Below are positions 51,818 to 59,488 of a stretch of DNA of 64,000 nt, in pieces. Both the position numbers and the translations under genes were made by a program. How positions within the stretch are numbered: position 1 is the first letter of the stretch; every line of letters starts with the position of its first letter. The stretch is from DASXKD01 sp963703605 (GTDB taxonomy: Bacteria > Actinomycetota > Actinomycetes > Streptosporangiales > Streptosporangiaceae), in assembly GCA_963703605.1 (NCBI GenBank), contig CAVPFC010000046.1, forward strand, positions 131,564-195,563, in the 5' to 3' direction. Below the pieces are notes generated by a model that saw only the letters and a list, made by a program, of their open reading frames with translations, did not search any database and was not told where the DNA came from.

Positions 51818-52533
51818 GCGATCCGGGCGTGCCCGCGGAGCCAGGTGAGCCGGGGGAGCCAGGCGAGCTCGGGGAGCCGGGCCCCGTCGCCCCGGAGATC
51901 GTGGAGGAGATCATGGCGGGCTTCCGGCGGACGCCACGGGGCGTGTCCGCACGGTTCACCACCGCTCAGGCGGGGATCGTCCGGAACCTGGTCGGCCAGG
52001 TGGCCGACCTGGTCGGCGGCACGGGAGCGGCGTCGGTGCCGCACGCGCGCGCCGGCGGCGGCCCGGCAGAACCCGGGCCGACCGGGACCGGGGAGGCCGG
52101 GCGCGAAGACGAGGCGATGTTCGCCGAGGACCTCGCCTCGATACTCGACCCGGGCGACCCGGCTGGCCTGCCCGAGGACCCCGTGCTCGCCAGACTGTTC
52201 CCCGACGTCTACGGCGATGACGCCGAGGCGGCGAGCGATTTCCGCCGGTATACCGAGCAGGGGCTGCGGGACGGCAAGGTCGCGGCGGCCCGTACCGTGC
52301 TCGCCACGCTGCCGGACGAGGGGGGCCGGGTCCGGCTCTCCGCGGGGGACGCCGAGGCGTGGCTGCGCGCGCTGAACGACGTGCGCCTCGCACTGGGCGT
52401 AATTGTTGGAATCACCGAGGACTACGAGCGGGAACTGGCCGACGTGACCGCGACCGACCCCCGCTCGGCCTACCTCCAGGTGTACGACTGGCTCACGTTC
52501 CTCCAGGAGACCCTGGTGCGGTCGCTGCGGTGA
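51814..52533 (+). CDS. DUF2017 protein
   Basis: A 239 aa actinobacterial protein with an N-terminal Gly/Glu/Pro-rich repeat tract (GEPGEPGELGEPG). Helical segments follow, such as PVLARLFPDVYGDDAEAASDFRRY and VRLALGVIVGITEDYERELADV. The function is unknown, but the gene is almost always next to clpS in actinobacteria, suggesting a role in Clp-dependent proteolysis. It starts inside the clpS stop codon, so translation is coupled. Confidence 0.9.
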   Translation: MSDPGVPAEPGEPGEPGELGEPGPVAPEIVEEIMAGFRRTPRGVSARFTTAQAGIVRNLVGQVADLVGGTGAASVPHARAGGGPAEPGPTGTGEAGREDEAMFAEDLASILDPGDPAGLPEDPVLARLFPDVYGDDAEAASDFRRYTEQGLRDGKVAAARTVLATLPDEGGRVRLSAGDAEAWLRALNDVRLALGVIVGITEDYERELADVTATDPRSAYLQVYDWLTFLQETLVRSLR

Positions 52534-52558
52534 AGTCCGGCCCCGTTACGCTCGCTCC

Positions 52559-53029
52559 ATGCTGACGATCTCCTCCGCGCTGAGGGCGAAGATCGTGGCC
52601 CACGCGCGCGCCGACCACCCGGACGAGGCGTGCGGGGTCATCGCCGGCCCGGCCGGGAGCGACCGCCCGGAGCGGTTCATCCCGATGCTCAACGCCGCGC
52701 GCTCGCCGACGTTCTACGAGTTCGACTCGATGGAGCAGTTCCGGGTGTGGCGGGAGATGGACGAACGCGACGAGGAGCCGGTCGTCATCTACCACTCGCA
52801 CACCGCGACGCAGGCCTACCCGTCGCGCACCGACATCTCCTTGGCCCAGGAGCCGGGCGCGCACTACGTGCTTGTCTCCACCCGCGACCCGGACCAGGTG
52901 GAGTTCCGGTCGTTCCGCATCGTCGACGGGCAGGTGACCGAGGAGGAGGTGCGCGTCAGCGACGAGGATGGCGAGACCGCGGCACGCGGGCCCGGCACCG
53001 GCCCCGCCGGCGGCCCCGCGCCGGAATGA
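52559..53029 (+). CDS. mec: JAMM/MPN metallopeptidase (Mec type)
   Basis: A 156 aa zinc protease. The JAMM motif is complete: His79-Ser-His81, then Ser89 and Asp92 (YHSHTATQAYPSRTD), with Glu23 in the PDEACGVIAG strand. In Mycobacterium, Mec releases cysteine from the CysO-cysteine adduct formed by CysM. The cysO-like and cysM genes follow directly, supporting that role here. ATG 52559 is 25 bases after the DUF2017 stop. The tail after residue 135 is low-complexity. Confidence 0.92.
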   Translation: MLTISSALRAKIVAHARADHPDEACGVIAGPAGSDRPERFIPMLNAARSPTFYEFDSMEQFRVWREMDERDEEPVVIYHSHTATQAYPSRTDISLAQEPGAHYVLVSTRDPDQVEFRSFRIVDGQVTEEEVRVSDEDGETAARGPGTGPAGGPAPE

Positions 53030-53107
53030 TCCCGTCAGGCACCCGGTTGAATGGAGCGACGACCGAATCCGCCCGTTTCCGCGGGACCACACACTGGAGC
53101 ACTGTCC

Positions 53108-53386
53108 ATGGCCATCGAGGTCCGCATCCCGACCATCCTGCGTACCTACACCGCTGGCGCCAAGTCGGTCGAGGGCTCGGGCGCGACGCTCGGCGAGCTC
53201 CTCGGTGACCTGGAGTCCCGGCACCAGGGTCTGCGGGACCGGCTGGTCGACGACGCCGGGCTGCGGCGCTTCGTCAACGTGTACCTGAACGACGAGGATG
53301 TGCGGTTCCTCGGCGGCCTGCAGACACCGGTCGCCGACGGCGACACCGTGACCGTCCTGCCCGCGGTGGCCGGCGGAGCCCGCTGA
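53108..53386 (+). CDS. cysO: MoaD/ThiS-family sulfur carrier (CysO type)
   Basis: A 92 aa ubiquitin-like sulfur carrier for cysteine synthesis. It shares with CysO the pattern VRIPTILRTYTAGAKSVEG, LRRFVNVYLNDEDVRFLGGL and ADGDTVTVLPAVAGG. Unusually it ends AGGAR, two residues beyond the Gly-Gly that must be exposed for thiocarboxylation. A protease, perhaps the neighbouring JAMM enzyme, would have to trim it. The ribosome site before ATG 53108 is weak. Confidence 0.92.
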   Translation: MAIEVRIPTILRTYTAGAKSVEGSGATLGELLGDLESRHQGLRDRLVDDAGLRRFVNVYLNDEDVRFLGGLQTPVADGDTVTVLPAVAGGAR

Positions 53387-53476
53387 CCCGCGCCGCGGAC
53401 CAGTCCGCGGCACCGGCCAGGGCGCGCCGTGCCCGCCGACCGGAGATGGCCAGCCCCGAGGCGCGACAGGAGCCCG

Positions 53477-54424
53477 ATGCGTTACGACTCGCTGCTCGAC
53501 TCGCTCGGCGGGACCCCGCTGGTGGGGCTGCCCCGGCTATCGCCGGCTCCGGACGTACGACTGTGGGCCAAGCTCGAGGACCGGAACCCGACCGGCTCGG
53601 TGAAGGACCGGGCCGCGTTCTTCATGGTCGAGCAGGCCGAGAAGGAAGGCATGCTCGCTCCGGGGGCGACCATCCTCGAACCCACCTCCGGCAATACCGG
53701 TATCTCGCTGGCGATGATCGCTCACGTACGTGGGTACCGCATGATCTGCGTAATGCCTGAAAACACCTCGGTGGAGCGCAGGCAGATCTTGCAGATGTAC
53801 GGGGCGCAGATCATCTCCTCGCCCGCCGCGGGCGGCTCCAACGAGGCGGTCCGGATGGCCCGCCGGATCGCCGCCGAACACCCCGACTGGGTGATGCTCT
53901 ACCAGTACGGGAACGAGGCGAACGCGCGGGCCCACTACGCGACCACCGGTCCCGAACTGCTCGCCGACCTGCCCAGCATCACCCACTTCGTGGCCGGCCT
54001 CGGCACCACGGGGACGCTCATGGGCGTGGGCCGGTACCTGCGTGAGCGCGTGCCCGGGGTGGCCATCGTGGCCGCCGAGCCGCGGTACGGGGAGCTCGTG
54101 TACGGGCTGCGCAACATAGACGAGGGCTTCGTGCCCGAGCTCTACGACGCCTCGGTGCTGACCACGCGGTTCTCGGTCTCATCCGTTGACGCGCTGCGGC
54201 GGACCCGGGAGCTGCTCGACGCCGAGGGGATCTTCGCCGGGATCTCGACCGGCGGCGCGCTGCACGCGGCGCTGGGCATGGCGGCCAAGGCCAGGGCCGC
54301 CGGGGAACGGGCCGACATCGCGTTCATCGTCGCCGACGGGGGCTGGAAATACCTGTCCACCGGCGCGTACTCGGGCACCCTGGAGGAAGCCGAGGAGCGC
54401 CTGGAGGGCCAGCTGTGGGCATGA
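53477..54424 (+). CDS. cysM: CysO-dependent cysteine synthase
   Basis: A 315 aa PLP enzyme that joins O-phosphoserine with thiocarboxylated CysO. The PLP lysine is Lys43 in NPTGSVKDRAAFFM. The substrate loop is EPTSGNTGIS and the phosphate-binding loop GLGTTGTLMGVG. It has DEGFVPELYD and a C-terminal tail as in mycobacterial CysM. ATG 53477 has AGGAG before it. The last four bases overlap the thioesterase start (ATGA). The gene order mec-cysO-cysM is diagnostic. Confidence 0.94.
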   Translation: MRYDSLLDSLGGTPLVGLPRLSPAPDVRLWAKLEDRNPTGSVKDRAAFFMVEQAEKEGMLAPGATILEPTSGNTGISLAMIAHVRGYRMICVMPENTSVERRQILQMYGAQIISSPAAGGSNEAVRMARRIAAEHPDWVMLYQYGNEANARAHYATTGPELLADLPSITHFVAGLGTTGTLMGVGRYLRERVPGVAIVAAEPRYGELVYGLRNIDEGFVPELYDASVLTTRFSVSSVDALRRTRELLDAEGIFAGISTGGALHAALGMAAKARAAGERADIAFIVADGGWKYLSTGAYSGTLEEAEERLEGQLWA

Positions 54425-55287
54425 CCGCGTTCGACGAGGCCACCGCGGTCACGCCGGACGGCGACGGCTGTTACATCGCCCGCCTGGACGAGCGCTTCGC
54501 GATCGTGTCCGGCGACGGGTCGGTCGGCGCCGTCAACGGCGGGGTGCTGATGGCCGTGGTGCTCCGGGCGGTGCTCGGCTCCTCACCGCATCCCCACCCG
54601 GTCGCGACCAGCGCGCACTTCCTGCGGGTGCCGCGGCCCGAGAAGGCCGAGGTGCACGTCACCTGGCTCAAGCAGGGCAGGACGGCGGCCACGGCCCGGG
54701 CCGCGCTGGTGCAGGACGGCGCCGGGGTGCTGGAGACGACCGTCACCACCGGCACGCTCGGCGAGCCGGCCGACGGCGGCATGTCCTGGACCGGCGAGCC
54801 GCCGGCCCTGCCGCCGGTCGAGGACTGCACCGGGTTCGCCGACTTCGCCGGCCCGACCCGGCGGGCCGGTTACGCGGGCCAGATCGACCTGCGCCTCGAC
54901 CCGGCGACCGCGGGCTGGCTGCGTGGCCGGCCGCACGGCGTGCCGGAGATGCGCGGGTACTTCCGGTTGCGTGAGGAACGCGACCCGGATGCGTACCTGC
55001 TCGCCCTGGCGGTGGACGTGCTGCCCCCGGTGATCTTCGGCATCGCCATGGCCGGCTGGTCGCCGACCGTGGAGCTCACCTGGCACATGCGCGGGCTGCC
55101 GGCCCCGGGGCTGCTCCGGGTTGCGGCCCGGTCCCGGCAGGTCAGCGGCGGCTGGTTCGACGAGGAATCCGAGGTCTGGGACTCGGCGGGCCGCCTGGTC
55201 GCGCAGAGCCGCCAGATAGCCCGGGTCGGCCGCGGCCGCGGCGGCCCCGCCGCCGACATTCCCGCGGCCGGCGGCCCCGCCGCCTGA
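54421..55287 (+). CDS. Acyl-CoA thioesterase-like protein (TesB-type double hotdog)
   Basis: A 288 aa protein. The N-terminal hotdog has FAIVSGDGSVGAVNGGVLMAVVLRAV and VATSAHFLRVPRPEKAEVHVTWLKQGRTAATARAAL. The second half repeats the fold and includes VELTWHMRGLPAPGLLRVAARSRQVSGGWFDEESEVWDSAGRLVAQSRQ in its family position. It overlaps cysM by four bases. In Mycobacterium rhomboid and murI genes occupy this place, so it is a lineage-specific insertion. The acyl substrate is unknown. Confidence 0.85.
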   Translation: MTAFDEATAVTPDGDGCYIARLDERFAIVSGDGSVGAVNGGVLMAVVLRAVLGSSPHPHPVATSAHFLRVPRPEKAEVHVTWLKQGRTAATARAALVQDGAGVLETTVTTGTLGEPADGGMSWTGEPPALPPVEDCTGFADFAGPTRRAGYAGQIDLRLDPATAGWLRGRPHGVPEMRGYFRLREERDPDAYLLALAVDVLPPVIFGIAMAGWSPTVELTWHMRGLPAPGLLRVAARSRQVSGGWFDEESEVWDSAGRLVAQSRQIARVGRGRGGPAADIPAAGGPAA

Positions 55288-55304
55288 CCCGGCCGGATCG
55301 CCGT

Positions 55305-55366
55305 CCCTGGGCGGGGTGGCGGGGTCGAGGCTAGCCCCTGGGCGGGGTGGCGGGGTCGGGGCTAGC
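55305..55366. repeat. Tandem duplication, 2 x 31 bp
   Basis: Two units (55305-55335 and 55336-55366) differ at one base and each begins CCCTGGGCGGGGTGG. They lie between the thioesterase stop and the ATG of the MBL gene and include that gene's leader. GCTAGC ends each unit. Confidence 0.88.
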
Positions 55367-56128
55367 ATGGCCGCCGTGCGCCTGACAGTGATCGGCTGCG
55401 CCGGCTCCTTTCCCGGCCCGGACAGCCCCGCGTCGTGTTACCTGTTCGAGGCCGACGGCTTCCGGCTCCTGCTCGACCTCGGCAACGGCGCGGTCGGCGC
55501 GTTGCAGCGGCACGCCCGGATCGACCAGATCGACGCGGTGTGCCTCAGCCACCACCACGCCGACCACTGCCTGGACGTGTGCCCGCTGTGGGTGTCGCGC
55601 ATGTTCGGCCCCGGCGGCCGGCTGCGGCGGATCCCGGTGTACGGCCCGGAAGGCACCGCGCGCCGGATGGCGCAGGCCTACGGCCTCGACGAGCACCCGG
55701 GCATGACCGAGGCGTTCGACTTCGTGACGCTCACCCCGGGAACCCGGCAGATCGGGCCGTTCCAGATGACGCTGGCGCACATGAACCACCCGGTCGAGAC
55801 GTTCGGCTTCCGGGTGGAGCAGGGCGGCCGGAGCGTGGCCTACTCGGCCGACACCGGCGAGTGCCCCGCCCTCGTCGGCCTGGCCCGCGACGCCGACATG
55901 TTGCTCTGCGAGGCGTCCTTCCTCAACAGCGCCCCGGACAAGCCGCCCATGCACCTGACCGCCGCCGAGGCGGTACAGCACGCCGCGGCGGCCGGGGTGG
56001 GGCGGCTTGTCCTCACCCACCTGGTGCCCTGGAACGACCGGGCCCGCACCCTGGAGGAGGCGAGCGAGGTGCCGTTCGGCGGGCCCGTCTCGCTGGCCAC
56101 CGCGGGGCAGGTCATCGACCTGGGTTGA
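55367..56128 (+). CDS. MBL-fold metallohydrolase (Rv1339-like phosphodiesterase)
   Basis: A 253 aa beta-lactamase-fold hydrolase. The metal motif is LSHHHADHCLD, with further ligands in LAHMNHPVET, YSADTGECPAL and LTHLVPWND. Its place just before rph and rdgB matches Rv1339, described as an atypical class II cAMP phosphodiesterase, so a nucleotide phosphodiesterase role is the best guess. ATG 55367 abuts a 31-bp tandem repeat; GTG 55376 is an alternative start. Confidence 0.9.
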   Translation: MAAVRLTVIGCAGSFPGPDSPASCYLFEADGFRLLLDLGNGAVGALQRHARIDQIDAVCLSHHHADHCLDVCPLWVSRMFGPGGRLRRIPVYGPEGTARRMAQAYGLDEHPGMTEAFDFVTLTPGTRQIGPFQMTLAHMNHPVETFGFRVEQGGRSVAYSADTGECPALVGLARDADMLLCEASFLNSAPDKPPMHLTAAEAVQHAAAAGVGRLVLTHLVPWNDRARTLEEASEVPFGGPVSLATAGQVIDLG

Positions 56129-56308
56129 GCGGGGGCGGGCGCAGGACGGGGGCGGGCGTAGGACGGGGGGGCGGGCGTAGGACGGGGGGCGGGCGCAGGA
56201 CGGGGGCGGGCGCAGGACGGGGGGCGGGCGCGAAGCGCGGGGGCGGGAAGGGCAGAGCGCGGGGGCGGGAAGAGCAGAGCGCGGGGGCGGGAAGAGCAGA
56301 GCGCGGGC
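56129..56308 (+). repeat. G-rich mosaic repeat, copy 2
   Basis: It begins directly after the MBL-gene stop and fills most of the 294-base gap to the epimerase gene. A-type units (G5-C-G3-CGCAGGAC) come first, then the GCGCGAAGCGCG junction, then B-type units (GGGGGCGGGAAGAGCAGAGC). This is the same order and strand as copy 1 at 14336-14499, but with more A units. In the MBL transcript the RNA would be G-rich and quadruplex-prone. No protein is supported. Confidence 0.9.
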
Positions 56309-56422
56309 CCGGCGCACGGCCGCCACACCGGGTCACGGGGCGGCCATGGTACGCCTGCGTGGCCGCCCGCTGACAGGGGGCCACCACTCCCGGCGCGCTC
56401 GTTCCTCCTAGGATCATCACCT

Positions 56423-57394
56423 ATGCGGGTACTCGTGACCGGCGGTGCCGGTTTCATCGGCTCACACGTCACCGACGCTCTGCTGGGCAGGGGCGATGAC
56501 GTGACCGTGCTCGACGACCTGTCGTCGGGCCGGGCCGGGAGGCTGGATCCCCAGGTCCCGCTGCAGAAGCTGACCATCACCGACGCCGCGGCGCTGACCT
56601 CCGCGGTGCTGGCGTTCCGCCCGGAGCTCATCTGCCACCTTGCGGCGCAGATCGACGTGCGCGCCTCGGTCGACGCCCCCGCGGACGACGCTCAGGTCAA
56701 CATCCTCGGCACGGTCAACCTCCTGGAGGCTGCCCGGGCCGCCGGGGCCCGGGTTCTGTTCGCCTCCTCGGGCGGCGCCCTGTACGGGCGGGACGCGCCC
56801 ATCCCGTCGCTGGAGGACGTGCTGCCCCTGCCGGAATCCCCGTACGGGATCGCGAAGTACTGCGCCGAGCAGTACATCGGCCTGTACAACCGGCTGCACG
56901 GGACCCGTCACTCGGTGCTGCGGCTGGCCAACGTCTACGGCCCGCGGCAGGACCCGGCCGGCGACGCGGGCGTCATCCCGATCTTCTGCGCCAGCGCGCT
57001 GGCCGGGCAGGAACCCACGATCTACGGCGACGGCACGCAGACCCGTGACTACGTGTACGTGGGCGACGCCGTCCAGGCCTTCCTCACCGCCGGCGACAGC
57101 GGCCGGCCGGGCACCTGGAACATCGGCGCGGGCGTCGAAATCAGCGTGCTCGACCTGGTGACGATCATCGCCGGCGTCGCGGGCCGGGGGATGCGGCCCG
57201 GGTTTGTGCCGCCGCGCGCCGGGGAACTCCAGCGCAGCGCCGTCGCGGCCGACCGGGCAGCCAGCGAGCTCGGCTGGCACGCCGTGACGCCGCTGGCCGA
57301 AGGCGTCCGCCGGGTCTACCGCTGGATCGAGGCCGGCGCCCCGACCGCGCCCCCTGCTGACGGAGCGGACGGGGTCCTCCGCATCAGGCGCTAG
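56423..57394 (+). CDS. NAD-dependent epimerase/dehydratase (UDP-glucose 4-epimerase-like)
   Basis: A 323 aa extended-SDR enzyme. The cofactor motif is VTGGAGFIGSHV (residues 5-16). DDLSSGR sits at the end of strand 2. The catalytic Ser is in FASSGGALYG and the YxxxK in SPYGIAKYCAEQY. LRLANVYGPRQDP and GDGTQTRDYVYVGD are typical of GalE-like and nucleotide-sugar enzymes. The exact sugar is uncertain. It is followed by rph after ten bases, although it is not part of the usual rph block. Confidence 0.9.
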   Translation: MRVLVTGGAGFIGSHVTDALLGRGDDVTVLDDLSSGRAGRLDPQVPLQKLTITDAAALTSAVLAFRPELICHLAAQIDVRASVDAPADDAQVNILGTVNLLEAARAAGARVLFASSGGALYGRDAPIPSLEDVLPLPESPYGIAKYCAEQYIGLYNRLHGTRHSVLRLANVYGPRQDPAGDAGVIPIFCASALAGQEPTIYGDGTQTRDYVYVGDAVQAFLTAGDSGRPGTWNIGAGVEISVLDLVTIIAGVAGRGMRPGFVPPRAGELQRSAVAADRAASELGWHAVTPLAEGVRRVYRWIEAGAPTAPPADGADGVLRIRR

Positions 57395-57404
57395 GCTGTC
57401 CCGC

Positions 57405-58139
57405 ATGTCGCGACCCGATGGGCGCAGCGCTGGTCAGCTGCGCGAGATAAAGATCACCCGGGGCTGGCTGGCGCACGCCGAAGGCTCGGTACTCGTGGAG
57501 TTCGGCGCCACCCGCGTGCTGTGCGCCGCCAGCGCCACCGAGGAGGTGCCGAGATGGCGGCGCGGCAGCGGGCTCGGCTGGGTGACCGCCGAGTACGCGA
57601 TGCTGCCCCGGGCCACCAACACGCGCGGCGACCGGGAGTCGATCAAGGGCCGCCCCGGCGGCCGCACCCAGGAGATCTCCCGCCTGGTGGGCCGGTCGCT
57701 GCGGGCCTGCATCGATGCGAAGGCGCTGGGCGAGAATACGATCATCATCGACTGCGACGTGCTCCAGGCCGACGGCGGCACCAGGACTGCGGCGATCACC
57801 GGCGGGTACGTCGCGCTCGCCGACGCGGTTGCCTGGCTCCAGGGCCGCCGCCGCTGCAAGGGAAACCCGCTCGTCACCTCCGTCGCCGCGGTCAGCGTGG
57901 GCATCGTGGACGGCAAGCCGCTGCTCGACCTGTGCTACGAGGAAGACGTCGCGGCGCAGACCGACATGAACGTGGTCTGCACCGGCGACGGCGGCTTCGT
58001 CGAGATCCAGGGCACGGCCGAGCGCGAGCCGTTCAGCCGGGACCTGCTCAACGAGCTGCTCGACCTGGGCGTGGCGGGCTGTGCCGAGCTGACCCAGCTA
58101 CAGCAGGACGCGCTGCGGCAGGACGCCCCGCGGCAATGA
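57405..58139 (+). CDS. rph: Ribonuclease PH
   Basis: A 244 aa phosphorolytic 3'-5' exoribonuclease that trims tRNA 3' ends. Family segments: RPDGRSAGQLREIKITRGWL, GSVLVEFGATRVLCAAS, LGWVTAEYAMLPRATNTRGDRES, GRTQEISRLVGRSLRA and DCDVLQADGGTRTAAITGGYVAL with the catalytic Asp/Arg region. The length is normal. A tRNA gene lies 1.2 kb downstream. Ten bases separate it from rdgB, so they are one operon. Confidence 0.97.
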   Translation: MSRPDGRSAGQLREIKITRGWLAHAEGSVLVEFGATRVLCAASATEEVPRWRRGSGLGWVTAEYAMLPRATNTRGDRESIKGRPGGRTQEISRLVGRSLRACIDAKALGENTIIIDCDVLQADGGTRTAAITGGYVALADAVAWLQGRRRCKGNPLVTSVAAVSVGIVDGKPLLDLCYEEDVAAQTDMNVVCTGDGGFVEIQGTAEREPFSRDLLNELLDLGVAGCAELTQLQQDALRQDAPRQ

Positions 58140-58149
58140 CGGGGCTGCG

Positions 58150-58773
58150 ATGACGGGGGAGCCCGCGAAGTCCAAGATCATCCTCGCCACGCACAACCCC
58201 GCCAAGCTGGCCGAACTGCGGCGCATCCTGGTGGCGAGCCGGGTGGACGTGGACGTGGCCGACCTCGGCGACCATCCGGACATGCCGCAGGTGGCGGAGA
58301 CCGGCCGCACATTCGAGGAGAACGCCCTGCTGAAGGCGCGCGCGGTGGCGGGCCACACCGGCCTGCCCGCGGTTGCCGACGACTCCGGCCTGTGCGCCGA
58401 CGCGCTCAACGGCATGCCCGGCGTGCTCTCGGCCCGCTGGTCGGGGCGTCACGGGGATGACGAGGCGAACCTGCGGTTGCTGCTGGCCCAGCTTGCCGAC
58501 GTGCCGGCCGACCGCCGGGCGGCGCACTTCTACTGCGCGGCGGCGCTGGTGCTGCCGTCCGGGGCCGAGCACGTCACCGAGGGCACCGTGCACGGCTGGC
58601 TCACCGACGCGCCGCGCGGCACGAACGGCTTCGGGTACGACCCGATCTTCGTGCCCGGCTCGTCCCGGCTGACCACGGCGCAGCTGCCCCCGGAGGAGAA
58701 GGACGCGATCAGCCACCGGGGCAAGGCGCTGCGCGCCCTGGCCCCCATCATCGCCGCGCTGCTCGGCAGCTAG
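58150..58773 (+). CDS. rdgB: XTP/dITP pyrophosphatase
   Basis: A 207 aa house-cleaning enzyme of the HAM1 family. Motifs: IILATHNPAKLAELRRIL, ETGRTFEENALLKARAVA, VADDSGLCADALNGMPGVLSARW, GTNGFGYDPIFVP and the final DAISHRGKALRAL. It hydrolyses inosine and xanthosine triphosphates. The order rph-rdgB is conserved in actinobacteria. Confidence 0.97.
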   Translation: MTGEPAKSKIILATHNPAKLAELRRILVASRVDVDVADLGDHPDMPQVAETGRTFEENALLKARAVAGHTGLPAVADDSGLCADALNGMPGVLSARWSGRHGDDEANLRLLLAQLADVPADRRAAHFYCAAALVLPSGAEHVTEGTVHGWLTDAPRGTNGFGYDPIFVPGSSRLTTAQLPPEEKDAISHRGKALRALAPIIAALLGS

Positions 58774-58837
58774 CGTCCCGCGCTCCCGGTACGGTAGTCG
58801 CGGTGGGAACGTGTGTGCCCGCCAGGAGGGAGCAGGC

Positions 58838-59308
58838 GTGAGCGACCGCAGGCTGGAGCCGGGCGACGAGGCGCCGGACTTCACGCTGACCGACGCCGAC
58901 GGCAAGCAGGTGACCCTCTCGTCGCTGCGCGGGCAGCAGGTGATCGTCTACTTCTACCCGGCCGCGATGACCCCCGGCTGCACCAAGGAAGCGTGCGACT
59001 TCCGGGACAGCATCCAGTCCCTGGCCGCGGCCGGGGTCACGGTGCTCGGGATCTCCCCGGACCAGCCGGCCAAGCTGGCCAAGTTCCGCGACCGCGACCA
59101 CCTGAACTTCCCGCTGCTGTCCGACCCGGACCGCACGGTGCAGCAGGCCTACGGTGCCTACGGCGAGAAGACGCTCTACGGAAAGGCCACCGTGGGCGTG
59201 ATCCGCTCGACCTTCGTGGTCGACCCGGAGGGAAAGATCGCCCGCGCCTACTACAACGTCAAGGCCACCGGCCACGTAGAACGCCTGCGAAAAGACCTGG
59301 GAATCTAA
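58838..59308 (+). CDS. bcp: Thioredoxin-dependent thiol peroxidase (BCP/PrxQ)
   Basis: A 156 aa peroxiredoxin. The peroxidatic Cys is in YPAAMTPGCTKEACDFRDSI, with the resolving Cys five residues later, as in two-Cys PrxQ enzymes. PDFTLTDADGKQVTLSSL and VIRSTFVVDPEGKIARAYYNVKA are family marks. Start GTG 58838 has AGGAGGGA upstream; the longer frame to 58811 is not needed. It detoxifies hydroperoxides. It is followed by the tRNA gene. Confidence 0.95.
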   Translation: MSDRRLEPGDEAPDFTLTDADGKQVTLSSLRGQQVIVYFYPAAMTPGCTKEACDFRDSIQSLAAAGVTVLGISPDQPAKLAKFRDRDHLNFPLLSDPDRTVQQAYGAYGEKTLYGKATVGVIRSTFVVDPEGKIARAYYNVKATGHVERLRKDLGI

Positions 59309-59376
59309 TGCACTTTTCATTGTCCGAACTGCCACTCGCAAACGCCGACTTTCGCGGGCAAACTTAAAAATAAGAA

Positions 59377-59450
59377 GGGGCCGTAGCCCAATCGGCAGAG
59401 GCACAGGACTTAGAATCCTGCCAGTGTGGGTTCGAGTCCCACCGGCCCCA
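59377..59450 (+). tRNA. tRNA, anticodon UAG (Leu codon CUA), short variable arm
   Basis: A 74-base cloverleaf. The acceptor stem is GGGGCCG/CGGCCCC, with discriminator A and no encoded CCA. The D arm is GCC...GGC. The anticodon stem CAGGA/TCCTG encloses CTTAGAA, so the anticodon is TAG. The variable region is only CCAGT. The T arm is GTGGG TTCGAGT CCCAC. The anticodon means leucine, but bacterial tRNALeu normally has a long variable arm, which is absent. Aminoacylation identity is therefore open. Confidence 0.9.
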
Positions 59451-59488
59451 CAATGTGATGTCTCGAGCGCAGCGGACACCGGGGCAGT

